64,000 bases of DNA, taken from NCBI GenBank assembly GCA_003137095.1, contig PLET01000065.1:89616-153615 (forward strand), given 5' to 3'. The notes beneath the pieces are model-generated. The model searched no databases, was not told the origin of the DNA, and was given only the letters and a program-made list of their open reading frames with translations. Shown piece by piece: positions 9,556-18,519 of the stretch. The translations under genes were made by a program, and so were the position numbers. This DNA comes from Gammaproteobacteria bacterium (GTDB taxonomy: Bacteria; Pseudomonadota; Gammaproteobacteria; Steroidobacterales; Steroidobacteraceae). The first letter of the stretch is position 1. Each line of letters starts with the position of its first letter.

Positions 9556-10734
9556 CTAGTAGGATTTTGGAAGGCCGAGCTCACGCTCGGCGATGTGACA
9601 AAGGATCATCTCCCTCGACACCGGCGCGAGCTGCGTGGCCACCATTTCGCGGAAGTATCGTTCGACATGATATTCGGCGGCATAGCCCATGCCGCCGTGG
9701 GTGCGGATCGCACGGTCGGCCGCCTTGAAGCCGGCGTCCGCCGCGAGAAATTTGGCGGCGTTGGCCTGCGCGCCGCACGGCTGGCCACGGTCCTGCAGGT
9801 CCGCGGCGTGCAACGTCATCAGTTCGGCGGCGTAGAGTTCCGACCAGCACTCGGCCAGCGGGTGCTGGATGGACTGGTTTTTGCCGATTGGTCGGCCGAA
9901 GACCACGCGCTCTCCGGCGTAAGCCACGGCCTTTTCGAGCGCCCGGCGTCCCATGCCGATGACCTCGGCGGCATTGATGATGCGCTCGGCATTGAGGCTG
10001 TCGAGAATATAGCGAAAACCTCTGCCCTCCTTGCCGATCAGGCGGTCGGCGGGCACGACCATGTTGTCGTAGAAAACCTGATTCGAATCGACGGCGTGGC
10101 GTCCCATCTTGGGTATTTCACGGATCTCGACCGCGCGGCGGTCCAGGTCTGCGTAGAACAGCGACAAGCCGTCCGTCGAACGGGTGCATTCCTCGATCGG
10201 TGTGGTGCGGGCGAGCAGCACCACCTTGTCGGCCTGCTGTGCGGTGGAGGTCCAGATTTTCTGGCCGCTGACCAGATAGTGGCCGCCGTGCCGGACTGCG
10301 CGGGTCTTGATCTTGCCGGTGTCCAGACCGGCATCCGGTTCGGTGACCCCGAAACAGGCGCGCGAACTGCCGTCGATGATGGACGGCAGCCATGCACGAC
10401 GCTGCGCGTCCGTCCCATGGCGGACGATGGAATGAAGGCCGAAGATATTGATGTGCACGGTCGAGCAGGCGGCGAATACACCGGCGGAATGTCCGATCTC
10501 CTGCATCATGATGGCGGCCTCCGTGACTCCGAGGCCGGCGCCGCCATAGGCTTCCGGCATGGAAATGCCGAGCCATCCGCCCTCGGCAACGGCGGCGGCA
10601 AACTCGAAGGGAAAGCTGTGCGTCCTGTCCTTTTCAGCCCAGTAAACATCGTCGAACCGATCGCAGATCGCGCGGATCGCATCGCGGATCGCCTCGCGTT
10701 CAGGTGTGTCGCAGAGGGGGGCGAACTGTTTCAC
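9556..10734 (-). CDS. Acyl-CoA dehydrogenase family protein
   Basis: A flavoprotein of 392 residues, the usual family length. It has the family order: N-terminal helices, a middle strand domain with CFGVTEPDAGLDTGKIKT and GQKIWTSTA (FAD/substrate contacts), and a C-terminal helical domain with FGRPIGKNQ and RTHGGMGYAAEYHVERYFRE. The usual EGT glutamate near the C-terminus is absent. A Glu in the helix LNAERI occupies the position used as base in isovaleryl-CoA and long-chain dehydrogenases. The GTG start at 10734 has GAGG seven bases upstream. It is divergent from the IclR gene and points toward the sugar operon. The acyl substrate is unknown. Confidence 0.87.
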   Translation of the reverse strand: MKQFAPLCDTPEREAIRDAIRAICDRFDDVYWAEKDRTHSFPFEFAAAVAEGGWLGISMPEAYGGAGLGVTEAAIMMQEIGHSAGVFAACSTVHINIFGLHSIVRHGTDAQRRAWLPSIIDGSSRACFGVTEPDAGLDTGKIKTRAVRHGGHYLVSGQKIWTSTAQQADKVVLLARTTPIEECTRSTDGLSLFYADLDRRAVEIREIPKMGRHAVDSNQVFYDNMVVPADRLIGKEGRGFRYILDSLNAERIINAAEVIGMGRRALEKAVAYAGERVVFGRPIGKNQSIQHPLAECWSELYAAELMTLHAADLQDRGQPCGAQANAAKFLAADAGFKAADRAIRTHGGMGYAAEYHVERYFREMVATQLAPVSREMILCHIAERELGLPKSY

Positions 10735-10775
10735 GCATGGGCCTCGGTGGCGATCGATCTGGATCGCTATTGCGA

Positions 10776-10798
10776 TATAGTATACGCTATAACGAATA
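10776..10798. promoter_or_regulatory. Operator-like palindrome between acyl-CoA dehydrogenase and IclR gene
   Basis: TATAG (10776-10780), six bases, CTATA (10787-10791), overlapping TACGCTATAACG, a near copy of the motif at 9453. It sits between divergent starts (10734 minus, 10845 plus), so one bound regulator could control both the dehydrogenase and its own gene. Confidence 0.48.
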
Positions 10799-10844
10799 TC
10801 AGAGCGGCCCTTCGCCGGTCAACACATCTCCCCAGTCATTACTT

Positions 10845-11606
10845 ATGCCATTGTCCAAGATCGTCGGCCGCACACTCGACTTCCTAGAACTGTTCGCGGA
10901 TCAGAAGCGTCCGCTGTCGGTCTCGGAGACTGCGCGCCTGCTGGACTTGCCTGCATCGAGCAGCCACGATGTCCTGAAGACGCTGCAGGAGCGCGGTTAT
11001 CTCTATGAACTCACCGTGCGCGGCGGCTATTACCCGACACTGCGTCTCTACAACATCGCCAAGACCATCGCCGACCATGATCCCGTGGTGCTGCGGGCCG
11101 GCGGAGTGCTGACGTCGCTGCGCGACAAGATCGACGAAGCGATTTTGCTGTCCAAGGTCAACGGACTGAGCGCATCTTATTTGCTGGTGCTCGAGTCCTC
11201 GCACATGCTGGGGTTTCGCGCACGGGTGGGATACCCGCTGCGCAATCTGTACGCCACCTCGACCGGGAAGGCGATACTCGCGGGTCTCGGCGATGCGGAA
11301 CTCGGCGCCTTCCTGAAGAACACGACATTGACGCCAATGACCCGAAAGACGAATACCTCCAAGACGGCATTGCGCGCGGAACTGGTCGAGGGAAACCGCC
11401 GCGGGTGGTTCCTGAATCGCGAGGAGAGCGAGGAGGGAGTGACCACCTTGTCGGCGAGATTCAAGTGGATTTCTGCAACTTACGTCGTCACCATAGCCGG
11501 CCCCACCTCACGGATGGCCGGCAAGCTCAAGGAGGCGGCGGATCTGCTCACCGGTGTCTGCAGACTCCTGGAAGTCTCGCCGGTGCCCACGGTCGAAGAA
11601 CGTTGA
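10845..11606 (+). CDS. IclR family transcriptional regulator
   Basis: A 253-residue cytoplasmic regulator of usual IclR length. An N-terminal winged helix-turn-helix (about 5-65; SVSETARLLDLPASSSHDVLKTLQ) is followed by the IclR effector domain (about 80-245) with RNLYATSTGKAILA and GWFLNREESEEGVTTLSA. The upstream frame to 10704 lacks homology-like sequence, and ATG 10845 places the HTH at the usual distance. It is divergent from the acyl-CoA dehydrogenase. Family members sense small organic acids such as 2-keto-3-deoxygluconate, which fits the linked aldarate genes. The palindromes at 9271, 9451 and 10776 are candidate operators. Confidence 0.88.
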   Translation: MPLSKIVGRTLDFLELFADQKRPLSVSETARLLDLPASSSHDVLKTLQERGYLYELTVRGGYYPTLRLYNIAKTIADHDPVVLRAGGVLTSLRDKIDEAILLSKVNGLSASYLLVLESSHMLGFRARVGYPLRNLYATSTGKAILAGLGDAELGAFLKNTTLTPMTRKTNTSKTALRAELVEGNRRGWFLNREESEEGVTTLSARFKWISATYVVTIAGPTSRMAGKLKEAADLLTGVCRLLEVSPVPTVEER

Positions 11607-11699
11607 AATGACGGCGCCGGCTCAGAATACGCGATTCGCGGTGGTCGCGTCGGCGTCGGTGGTGCACCGCGGCTGGTGATGGTTTAGCATTCGCCGGTC

Positions 11700-12548
11700 A
11701 TGCCGGCCCTGCGCTTTCACATCGTCAATGTGTTCACTCGCGATCGCGGCGCGTTGACCGGCAATCCGCTGTGCGTATTTGAAAGCGGTGTGGGCTTGGA
11801 CGCGACCACCATGCAGGCGCTGGCGCTGCAGTTCAATCTGTCCGAGACTACATTTCTGCTGCCGTCCTCCCGTGCCGCGGCCCAGGTCAGAATCTTCACG
11901 CCGGCTTTCGAAATGCCCTTTGCCGGTCATCCCACGCTGGGCAGCGCACACATCTGCCGCGCGCAGCGCCTGGGGGGTGATTCGTTCACTCTGGAAATGG
12001 CCGGCGGCCTGATTGACGTGCAGGCGCAGGGCGACCGTTGGACCCTGCGCGCTCCGCCGCCGCCCGGTTGGCGCGAACCGGAACTGCCCCCCGCGGCACT
12101 GGCCGAAGTATTCGGTCTTGAGGCTGCCGATATCGGCGAGCGGCCGTTGTGGGTACGCACGGGCGGTACCGAACAATTGATGGTTCCCCTCGAATCGGCC
12201 GGAGCGGTGCAACGAGCTGCGCCCCGGGCTGCCGCCTTCACCGCGGTGCGCAATGACGCGGGCACCAACATGGCTTACCTGTTCGCCGACGAAGGTGGCG
12301 GAATGCTCAGCCGGTTCTTCTTTTCCCAGGGCGAGACCCTCCGTGAGGATCCCGCCACCGGCTCTGCCGCTTCCAACCTGGGGGCATGGTGCGTGGCCAT
12401 GCAACGGCCGCTGCCGCTTGCACTGGGCATTTCCCAGGGAGATCAAACCGGCCGGCCCTCCACGCTGCTTTTGACGGTGGACGCACAGCGGCAGGTATTC
12501 GTCGGCGGGGATGTGATCGAGATTGGATCGGGCACCCTCACCCTGTGA
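11700..12548 (+). CDS. PhzF-like isomerase/epimerase family protein
   Basis: A 282-residue protein with the two-lobed diaminopimelate-epimerase-like fold of the PhzF family. Signatures: VNVFT and ALTGNPLCVF at the N-terminus, catalytic Glu in LSETTFLL (about E49), FAGHPTLGSAH (about 75) and DPATGSAASNLGAW near the C-terminus. Most PhzF-like proteins outside phenazine clusters have no known substrate, and no phenazine genes are nearby, so a role in phenazine synthesis is not implied. It runs convergently with the EAL gene, leaving 14 bases between stops. Confidence 0.87.
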   Translation: MPALRFHIVNVFTRDRGALTGNPLCVFESGVGLDATTMQALALQFNLSETTFLLPSSRAAAQVRIFTPAFEMPFAGHPTLGSAHICRAQRLGGDSFTLEMAGGLIDVQAQGDRWTLRAPPPPGWREPELPPAALAEVFGLEAADIGERPLWVRTGGTEQLMVPLESAGAVQRAAPRAAAFTAVRNDAGTNMAYLFADEGGGMLSRFFFSQGETLREDPATGSAASNLGAWCVAMQRPLPLALGISQGDQTGRPSTLLLTVDAQRQVFVGGDVIEIGSGTLTL

Positions 12549-12562
12549 TTCGGGTTGCGGGG

Positions 12563-13378
12563 CTATACGGCTGCGGACCTGCGACCCGGTTCACCCAGGA
12601 GCATCGAATCGCCGAACGCGTGCACCGTATCCATGATGGAGGCAGGCACCCGGGGTAGACGCTCGATGAGGGGCCGCGCAAACAGGTAGCCCTGGAAAAG
12701 ATGGACGCCGAGGGCGCGCAGCGCCGCGGCCTCCTCGATCGTTTCGATCCCTTCCGCGATGACGGAAATGTGCAAACTCCTGCACAGGCCGACTATAGCG
12801 CCGACGATCTTGGTCCTGACCTCATCCGTGTGGATGGAGCGGGTCAACGCCATGTCGATTTTGAGGACGTCGGGACGAAAGTCCGCGAGCATGTTGAGGC
12901 CCGAATGACCGGCACCGAAGTCATCGATCGCCGTGATCATCCCGTGGCGCTTGTATTCATTGAATATCGCCTGCAGATGGCCCACATCGCGGGATGGTTC
13001 ATTCTCGGTCACTTCGAACATCAGGTGATGCACTGGAAATTGCGCGCGTTTGGCGGCCTCGAATGTTCTCTGCAGGCAGGCGGCGGGCTGGTAGACGGCG
13101 TTTGGCAGGAAATTGATGCTCAAGAGCGTATCCATTTCGAGTCGCGCTGCCAGCTCGATCGCCTTCACCCTGCAGGCCTGATCAAAGCTGTATCGATTCT
13201 GCTCGTTGATCTGCGACAGGACATCCGCCGCGCTGCCGCCACCCGTCGGCCTCACCAGCGCCTCGTAGGCGTAAATGGCGATGCTGTCGATATCTACGAT
13301 CGGTTGGAACGCCATCGTGAAGGACGGGAGCGAGGCCTCCGATTTGCAGGCGCTACACTTCACTTTTGCGTTGGACAT
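12563..13378 (-). CDS. EAL-domain protein, probable cyclic-di-GMP phosphodiesterase
   Basis: A 271-residue, apparently soluble, single EAL domain. The start ATG 13378 is chosen for the AAGGAAG ribosome site about 6 bases upstream; a longer frame reaches 13420. Catalytic motifs look intact: FQPIVD, EAL (39-41), NFLP, FEVTEN, DDFGAG, the IAEGIE motif and QGYLFARP. A CxxC lies near the N-terminus (CSAC, 8-11), possibly a metal or redox site. Intact motifs suggest hydrolysis of c-di-GMP to pGpG. It sits 33 kb from the pilM leader riboswitch, so it is a plausible but unproven contributor to that signal. Confidence 0.88.
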   Translation of the reverse strand: MSNAKVKCSACKSEASLPSFTMAFQPIVDIDSIAIYAYEALVRPTGGGSAADVLSQINEQNRYSFDQACRVKAIELAARLEMDTLLSINFLPNAVYQPAACLQRTFEAAKRAQFPVHHLMFEVTENEPSRDVGHLQAIFNEYKRHGMITAIDDFGAGHSGLNMLADFRPDVLKIDMALTRSIHTDEVRTKIVGAIVGLCRSLHISVIAEGIETIEEAAALRALGVHLFQGYLFARPLIERLPRVPASIMDTVHAFGDSMLLGEPGRRSAAV

Positions 13379-13523
13379 ACGGTCTTCCTTGAGGCTACAG
13401 ACGGTATCGGCGGGAGACACCTGCGCCCAAAGGGCGGAAGTCGGTGGATTGTGAGACGCCGGTCACAAAAACCGGGGCTGGATCAATGCGTCGAAAAAAA
13501 GCCTCTGCTCGCCCGCTTCGTGC

Positions 13524-13529
13524 TTGACA
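13524..13529 (+). promoter_or_regulatory. Possible -35 box for the secreted protein gene at 13603
   Basis: A consensus TTGACA occurs 74 bases before the start codon. The expected -10 position has only TCTCAT, so the promoter call is weak. Confidence 0.3.
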
Positions 13530-13602
13530 TCCGCTGGGTCGTAATGTCTCATCGATTCTTGCGCGGTTTTTTGCCCTCCATCCGCGGACCCGATGAGGAA
13601 TC

Positions 13603-14766
13603 ATGTTTGCATCGCGCATATCGCCTCTGCGCCTTGGCCTGCTCACGTTGACCCTTGCCGGTATTTGCGCGTGCCCGGCCGGCGCACAGTCCCTCACCAC
13701 TGTCTCCATCGTCGACCCCGCCTACGGCATCAAGGCCTTCACCATCAGCATCCCTGCCGGCTGGAAGTTTGAGGGCACCGTTCTCCCCGGACCCGAATGC
13801 AGCCGCGTCCCCATGCCCGTCTTCCGCGCGTATTCTCCCGACGGCTTGACCGAGATGCGGCTGCTGCCCGCCTTCAACTGGACGTTTCATCCCGGCATCA
13901 AGGGATTCCGCCCGGTGAACGGCTGCCTGGCTTATGCCGGCCCCATGTCGGCGGAAGATTTCCTCAAGCATTACGTGGAAATGATCGCCGGCAACGGCAT
14001 GCACGTCGTCGGGCCGATGGCTCTCGGCGCCGCATACCAGCAACGGGTCGCCGGCGTCGCGCGGAACATGAACCGCATCGGTCCCAACATCCACGGCTCC
14101 GCCGACGCCGCGGCTGTCCGAATCGAAACCGTCAATGGCACCTTTGTCATCGAGCAGCGTCTGCGCGCCTACGTCGAATGCCGGATTGCCACCAGCGGGC
14201 CCGACGCCAACGGCGGCGGCTGTTCCGCACACGTGGATGTCGAGCGCGCTCCCAAGGGCAAGCTCGATGCCCTCTGTGGTCTGGTTGATGCCCATGATCT
14301 GGTCCGGACGCCGCACGAAGACGCCTGGCTGCAGCGCGTGCAACAGACGTTGATGCAGCGGGCTCGCGAGGATCAGGCCCGCCTGACCCGTCAGGAACAG
14401 GCCGGTCAGGCGATGCTCAAGCGGCAGTTCGATGACTTCATGGCCACCTCGCAGCGCAACCACGAGGCTTTCATGGCCCGGCAGGAGTCCTCATTTCGCA
14501 GTGCCATGAACAACGCCAACGCCGCCATGAACGCCCGCACCACGGCAGCATCCGACTGGGTCGACTACGCCCTCGACCAACAGACCGTTGTCGGTCAGGG
14601 CGGTTTGGCCAAGGTTTCAAGCTCGTATGCACACACCTGGTCCAGTACCGTCGGAAATCAGACACAGTGGTTCCAGACAAACGACGCCAATGCCAATCCG
14701 AACGGCGCCCTCTCCGGCAATTGGACCGAGGACACCAAGGTCCACGGCGATGGCCAAGTCCGGTGA
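13603..14766 (+). CDS. Secreted protein of unknown function
   Basis: A 387-residue exported protein that I do not recognise. The ATG at 13603 has an AGGA ribosome site. A signal peptide (about 1-29, ending PAGAQ) is followed by a globular part (30-240) with several cysteines (PGPECS, NGCLAYA, YVECRI, GGGCS, DALCG) that could form disulphides. A charged, Gln/Arg-rich helical stretch (about 240-300; LMQRAREDQARLTRQEQ) may be coiled coil. The tail is rich in Asn, Ser and Thr and contains WSSTVGNQTQWFQTN. It is a single gene followed by a terminator-like hairpin. No function is proposed. Confidence 0.75.
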   Translation: MFASRISPLRLGLLTLTLAGICACPAGAQSLTTVSIVDPAYGIKAFTISIPAGWKFEGTVLPGPECSRVPMPVFRAYSPDGLTEMRLLPAFNWTFHPGIKGFRPVNGCLAYAGPMSAEDFLKHYVEMIAGNGMHVVGPMALGAAYQQRVAGVARNMNRIGPNIHGSADAAAVRIETVNGTFVIEQRLRAYVECRIATSGPDANGGGCSAHVDVERAPKGKLDALCGLVDAHDLVRTPHEDAWLQRVQQTLMQRAREDQARLTRQEQAGQAMLKRQFDDFMATSQRNHEAFMARQESSFRSAMNNANAAMNARTTAASDWVDYALDQQTVVGQGGLAKVSSSYAHTWSSTVGNQTQWFQTNDANANPNGALSGNWTEDTKVHGDGQVR

Positions 14767-14794
14767 GATCAGCCGTGATTTTGTCCGACAGACG

Positions 14795-14819
14795 CCGGCG
14801 GTGGAGGATGAACCGCCGG
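14795..14819. terminator. Terminator-like hairpin after the secreted protein gene
   Basis: A perfect 8-base stem, CCGGCGGT (14795-14802) with ACCGCCGG (14812-14819), and a 9-base loop, 29 bases after the stop at 14766. It lies between convergent genes and lacks a clear T tract, so intrinsic termination is plausible, not certain. Confidence 0.5.
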
Positions 14820-14976
14820 GCGGCGCTTTATTGCATCCGATCGGGGCAGAAAGAGTGGAGGCGCTGGTTGCCGCTTTGCGCCGTTTTGATGTAGGTCGAT
14901 CTCGGCTTCAAAGGTGATCTGTCCGCAACGGCTAGCCGTCGACTTTCATGGATGTACTCGTGAGCGCGTATAAATT

Positions 14977-16239
14977 TCACTGTTCCGGCGTACCCCGAAA
15001 AATCACCCGGCCGGCTCGAATTGTATAACTCACGCGCGACAACGCGGAAAGATCAGTTGCCGGGTCGCCCCGGAACACCGTGAGATCTGCATCCATTTTT
15101 ACGGCAATCCGCCCGCTGTGGTCGGAAAAGCCGAAGCGGTGTGCAGGGTTCGTGGTCAAAGACGCGAGGATCTGGGGAAAGGTGAGCCCGGCTCGTTGCA
15201 TGAGAGCGTACTCCTCGGAGGTGTCGAATTGATAGATGTAACCGACATCCGTCCCAAACAGAATGTCGCCGCCGGCCGCGCTGTAGGCGCGGAGGCGTGC
15301 GACCGCACGCTCGACGATTTTTTGCTGAACGTCCGGGGGAGCGCCGCCCTTCTTCGCCTCGACATCGAACAAGGTCAGCGTCGGGATGAGCGACATATGT
15401 GCCGCTCGCATGCGTCCGATGAGCACGGGCGACCACGTTCCTCCGTCAGAGGTCAGATGGGCGAGAACGTCGGCGCCGCTGTCTAGTGCGATATTGATCC
15501 CCGCCAAGTTGGAGGGGTGAACAAAAACCGGCCGGCGGAGCCGATGCGCCTCCTGAACGATGGCCCGGGCGCGCCCCAAGGACATCAGCAACACGCCATC
15601 ACCTTCGATGGAACCCGCAAATATCTTGATGCCGTCCGCGCCGGCGCGAATTTCCCTTTGGACCCGCTCAACCGCATCGACCACAGTCACGTCATCAGGC
15701 AGGATGATGTTGTTCTCATCGAGATATTTCGAGACGTAACCCGGTACACCGTGCGGAGCGAAAAAAGGCTCGCCGGTGGTGAGAATACGTGGGCCGAGGA
15801 TCTCACCGCTTGCGATCCGGGTCCGAATGCCACTCGTGTTGGCGAGAACAGAGGCGACGTCGAAGACCGTGGTGAAGCCCCAGCGGGTCAGCATCGCTTG
15901 CAGCGCAACGGTGAGTTGCGACCCCGACTTCTTGTCGGCATGCAAAAGGTTTGCGGGAAGAATGTGAACGTGGCTGTTCCAGAGACCGGCGGTTACTGTC
16001 ATGCCGGTGCAGTCAATGACGGTGGCCGCGTGCGGCATCGGACCCGCAACTTTCGATGAGGCCTGCCTGAGCGATGCCACACGGCCATCCTGCACGACCA
16101 GTACGGCGTCCTCGAGCGGCGGCGCGCCGGGTGATGGATACACCCGTGCGTGCGTGAGAACGAGTACCGCCGCATGAACGCACGCAATACCGCATGCCAA
16201 TTGAAAAACCCATGCGGCTAAAATGCTTGTGAGGCGCAT
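14977..16239 (-). CDS. Exported metal-dependent amidohydrolase
   Basis: A 420-residue member of the amidohydrolase superfamily (imidazolonepropionase/prolidase-like group). The signal peptide is about 1-24 (ACVHA). The TIM barrel shows metal-ligand motifs HVH (WNSHVHI), GIKIFAG, VFVHPSN, AHLTSD and the catalytic Asp in FGTDVGY; a C-terminal composite strand region follows (MDADLTVFRGDP). ATG 16239 is preferred to the adjacent TTG at 16242. The substrate is unknown; related exported enzymes cleave cyclic amides or dipeptides. It is a single gene convergent with the secreted protein gene. Confidence 0.83.
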   Translation of the reverse strand: MRLTSILAAWVFQLACGIACVHAAVLVLTHARVYPSPGAPPLEDAVLVVQDGRVASLRQASSKVAGPMPHAATVIDCTGMTVTAGLWNSHVHILPANLLHADKKSGSQLTVALQAMLTRWGFTTVFDVASVLANTSGIRTRIASGEILGPRILTTGEPFFAPHGVPGYVSKYLDENNIILPDDVTVVDAVERVQREIRAGADGIKIFAGSIEGDGVLLMSLGRARAIVQEAHRLRRPVFVHPSNLAGINIALDSGADVLAHLTSDGGTWSPVLIGRMRAAHMSLIPTLTLFDVEAKKGGAPPDVQQKIVERAVARLRAYSAAGGDILFGTDVGYIYQFDTSEEYALMQRAGLTFPQILASLTTNPAHRFGFSDHSGRIAVKMDADLTVFRGDPATDLSALSRVSYTIRAGRVIFRGTPEQ

Positions 16240-16327
16240 CAAGGGATCGCGCTTCGCAAAGTACGCAGATGCTTCGGCGGTGCAACCGCGGAACGTGGTC
16301 GGAGTTCGCGCAACGGCGAGCGCTCCG

Positions 16328-16711
16328 CTAGCTGAGTGCGCTGATCATCAGGTAATAACCATCCGGATCCTTGAGCGCAAACTCCATTGTTCCCGTGGCG
16401 GGGTTGACGTGAGGATCCTCCTCGAGTCGTGAAACAAGGGAGCGGGCTCTCCCTAGTGCCACGTCGAAGTCATCAACGCGGAAATACAAGAGCAGTCCGT
16501 TTCCAGGTTGCGCATCGTCCGGACTCATCAAGGACGGATGCTCGTGCGAGCCCCACTGGTGAAGACACAGCAAAACTGTTCCATCCGTGTCGCAGATCTG
16601 ACCCCAGTAGTCGTGATTCGGCGCCGTTGCGGGTTGCCCGAAGAGCGTTTGATACCACTTCAAGCTGGACGGCACTTCTCTGACGCCGATGATCGTCCAT
16701 GTGCGCTTCAT
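16328..16711 (-). CDS. VOC (glyoxalase/bleomycin-resistance fold) protein
   Basis: A small cytoplasmic protein of 127 residues with two paired beta-alpha-beta-beta-beta modules: an N-terminal half with SLKWYQTLFG and DTDGTVLLCL, and a C-terminal half ending FALKDPDGYYLMI. The second-half ending is typical of dioxygenase- or antibiotic-resistance-like VOC proteins. The specific reaction cannot be inferred. GAGG lies just upstream of ATG 16711. It is flanked by the amidohydrolase and the methyltransferase on the same strand. Confidence 0.8.
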   Translation of the reverse strand: MKRTWTIIGVREVPSSLKWYQTLFGQPATAPNHDYWGQICDTDGTVLLCLHQWGSHEHPSLMSPDDAQPGNGLLLYFRVDDFDVALGRARSLVSRLEEDPHVNPATGTMEFALKDPDGYYLMISALS

Positions 16712-16797
16712 CGTACCTCACTCGCCGGTCATCAAAACGCAGCTTAACGTGCCAGAGCTCTTTCCTTTCACGCGTCGGGGATTCACGTCGTGCATAC

Positions 16798-17559
16798 TCA
16801 TGAATCCGATGCCGGCTTGCGGAACACGACGAAGTGCTGCATGGGAAGCCGCTCCGACGTGTGGTCCCAGACTAGCGGAAGTACGCTCATTTCCCGACGG
16901 ATCTGCGCTTCGCTCATTTTATGGAGGGTCTTGATCGGCACGTCCGGGTCCCCGGCGCGATATTCCACCAGTACCACCCGGCCACCGGGCTTGAGCGCCC
17001 GCACCAGACTGCGCATGACCTCGTAGGGGTAAGCGAGCTCATGGTAAACGTCAACCAACACCGCCAGGTCGACCGAAGCAGGCGGCAGTCTCACGTCGTC
17101 GGCGCCTCCTTGGATCGGCATGAGGTTCTTATACTCGGGTCGCTGCGACAACCGCGTGAGCAGCGCCACCATCTGCGGTTGCACGTCGACCGCGAAGACC
17201 CGGCCGGTTTGGACCAGGGGCGCCATGCGTCGCGATAGATAACCCGAGCCCGCGCCGATGTCGGCGACGGTCATGCCGGGCTGCAGGTGCAGTTCCTCCA
17301 CCAGCAGGTCGGGCCGCTCCTCACCGGCGCGGCTCGGCCGGTCGAGCCAAGGCGCGCCCTCGAAACCCATGACCGCGGCAATCTCGCGTCCCTGATAGAA
17401 CTTCCCGATGCCGTCCGGACTGCCGCGGCCCTGACGATATGGAGGCGTCGCGACGGAACTATCGGCGTTCGCCGGCGGCAGCGGTGCGGCGAACGCACCG
17501 AGCATCCAGCAGACGGAGGCGACAATCGACGACCTTCGAACGAATCGCGTCGCTGACAT
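16798..17559 (-). CDS. Exported class I SAM-dependent methyltransferase-like protein
   Basis: A 253-residue protein with a signal peptide (about 1-32; RRSSIVASVCWMLGAFAA then PPANA), so it should be outside the cytoplasm. The mature part has a Rossmann methyltransferase fold: motif I VADIGAGSGYLSRRM, acidic AVDVQPQM (motif II), LPPASVDLAVLVDVYHEL (motif IV) and RALKPGGRVVLVEY (motif V). S-adenosylmethionine is normally cytoplasmic, so the location is odd, although signal-peptide-bearing methyltransferases of this type recur in bacteria. The substrate is unknown. It is divergent from the LysE gene. Confidence 0.82.
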   Translation of the reverse strand: MSATRFVRRSSIVASVCWMLGAFAAPLPPANADSSVATPPYRQGRGSPDGIGKFYQGREIAAVMGFEGAPWLDRPSRAGEERPDLLVEELHLQPGMTVADIGAGSGYLSRRMAPLVQTGRVFAVDVQPQMVALLTRLSQRPEYKNLMPIQGGADDVRLPPASVDLAVLVDVYHELAYPYEVMRSLVRALKPGGRVVLVEYRAGDPDVPIKTLHKMSEAQIRREMSVLPLVWDHTSERLPMQHFVVFRKPASDS

Positions 17560-17657
17560 GCCGGCAGTATGGCAGACGTCGCGCTGATGATCACACCCTT
17601 GGCAGAATTGGGTTGAAACCCCTATATTTGGAAATGCCCGTATTGGAGCCGATTCAT

Positions 17658-18287
17658 ATGTTTGGAACGCGGGATCTTTCCCTTTTCGTGGCGACCGGAT
17701 TGCTGCTGAACATCATGCCCGGGGCGGACACGATGTATATATTAGGCCGTTCCGGCGTGCAGGGCTTTCGGGGCGGATTATTGGCCGCACTGGGCGTGGG
17801 CGCGGGTTGTCTAGTGCACATCACAGCGGCGGTCCTCGGAATCTCCGCGCTGCTTGCCGCTTCGGCTGGCGCATTCGCGGCCATCAAGATGATTGGTGCG
17901 GTCTATCTGTTTTACCTCGGAATCTCTCTGCTGCGAAAGAGTGCAATGCCGCATTTGCCGGCCGCTGATTTGCCCAAGACGGCGGCGATGCGAATATTCT
18001 GGCAAGGATTCCTGACGAACGCGTTGAATCCAAAGGTCGCGCTTTTCTTTCTCGCGCTGCTTCCGCAATTCATTTCAGCCGAAGCCACGAACAAGCCGCT
18101 GGCGATGTTGTTTCTAGGCGTTCTGTTCGACTTCAACGGTACGCTTTGGAATATCCTCGTCGCATTCACGGCTTCAAGTTTGGCGAAACAATTCAAGCAC
18201 GCCGGTGCGATTTCGACGTGGCTCAACCGGACCGTCGGTGCGTTGTTCATCTATTTTGGCGTCCGGCTCGCCGCCAGTCGCAACTGA
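17658..18287 (+). CDS. LysE/RhtB family amino-acid exporter
   Basis: An inner-membrane protein of 209 residues with about six hydrophobic segments, the usual LysE/RhtB size. The family signature is in the first helix and loop (NIMPGADTMYILGRSGVQGFRGG), with GAVYLFYLGISLLR and the conserved FLTNALNPKVALFFLALLPQF. ATG 17658 is preferred because GGAG lies 9 bases upstream; ATG 17634 is an alternative. It probably exports homoserine, threonine or a similar amino acid; the substrate is unproven. Confidence 0.86.
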   Translation: MFGTRDLSLFVATGLLLNIMPGADTMYILGRSGVQGFRGGLLAALGVGAGCLVHITAAVLGISALLAASAGAFAAIKMIGAVYLFYLGISLLRKSAMPHLPAADLPKTAAMRIFWQGFLTNALNPKVALFFLALLPQFISAEATNKPLAMLFLGVLFDFNGTLWNILVAFTASSLAKQFKHAGAISTWLNRTVGALFIYFGVRLAASRN

Positions 18288-18519
18288 ACAAGCTTTGGTG
18301 GATACACCTGGACGCGAGGTGTCCCATGAAACTCTCTCATTGTTGGTCTGCGGCCGCGCGCCTTGAATCCATCTTCATCACATCGTCCATGGCTGGTCCC
18401 GGACTGATTGTACCGATGTCTGAAGTGTGGGTGGTCAACAGGCGTTGCCGCTGCGACAATGGGCCGCCAGCATCACGCCGTTCACCCGGCCGCACCCCGA
18501 AATCGCCAAGGACACGCCC

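Noticed and set aside
18288-18519. Possible gene remnant between lysE and the VOC gene
   Set aside because: Frames here show no recognisable family or ribosome site; treated as plain intergenic DNA.
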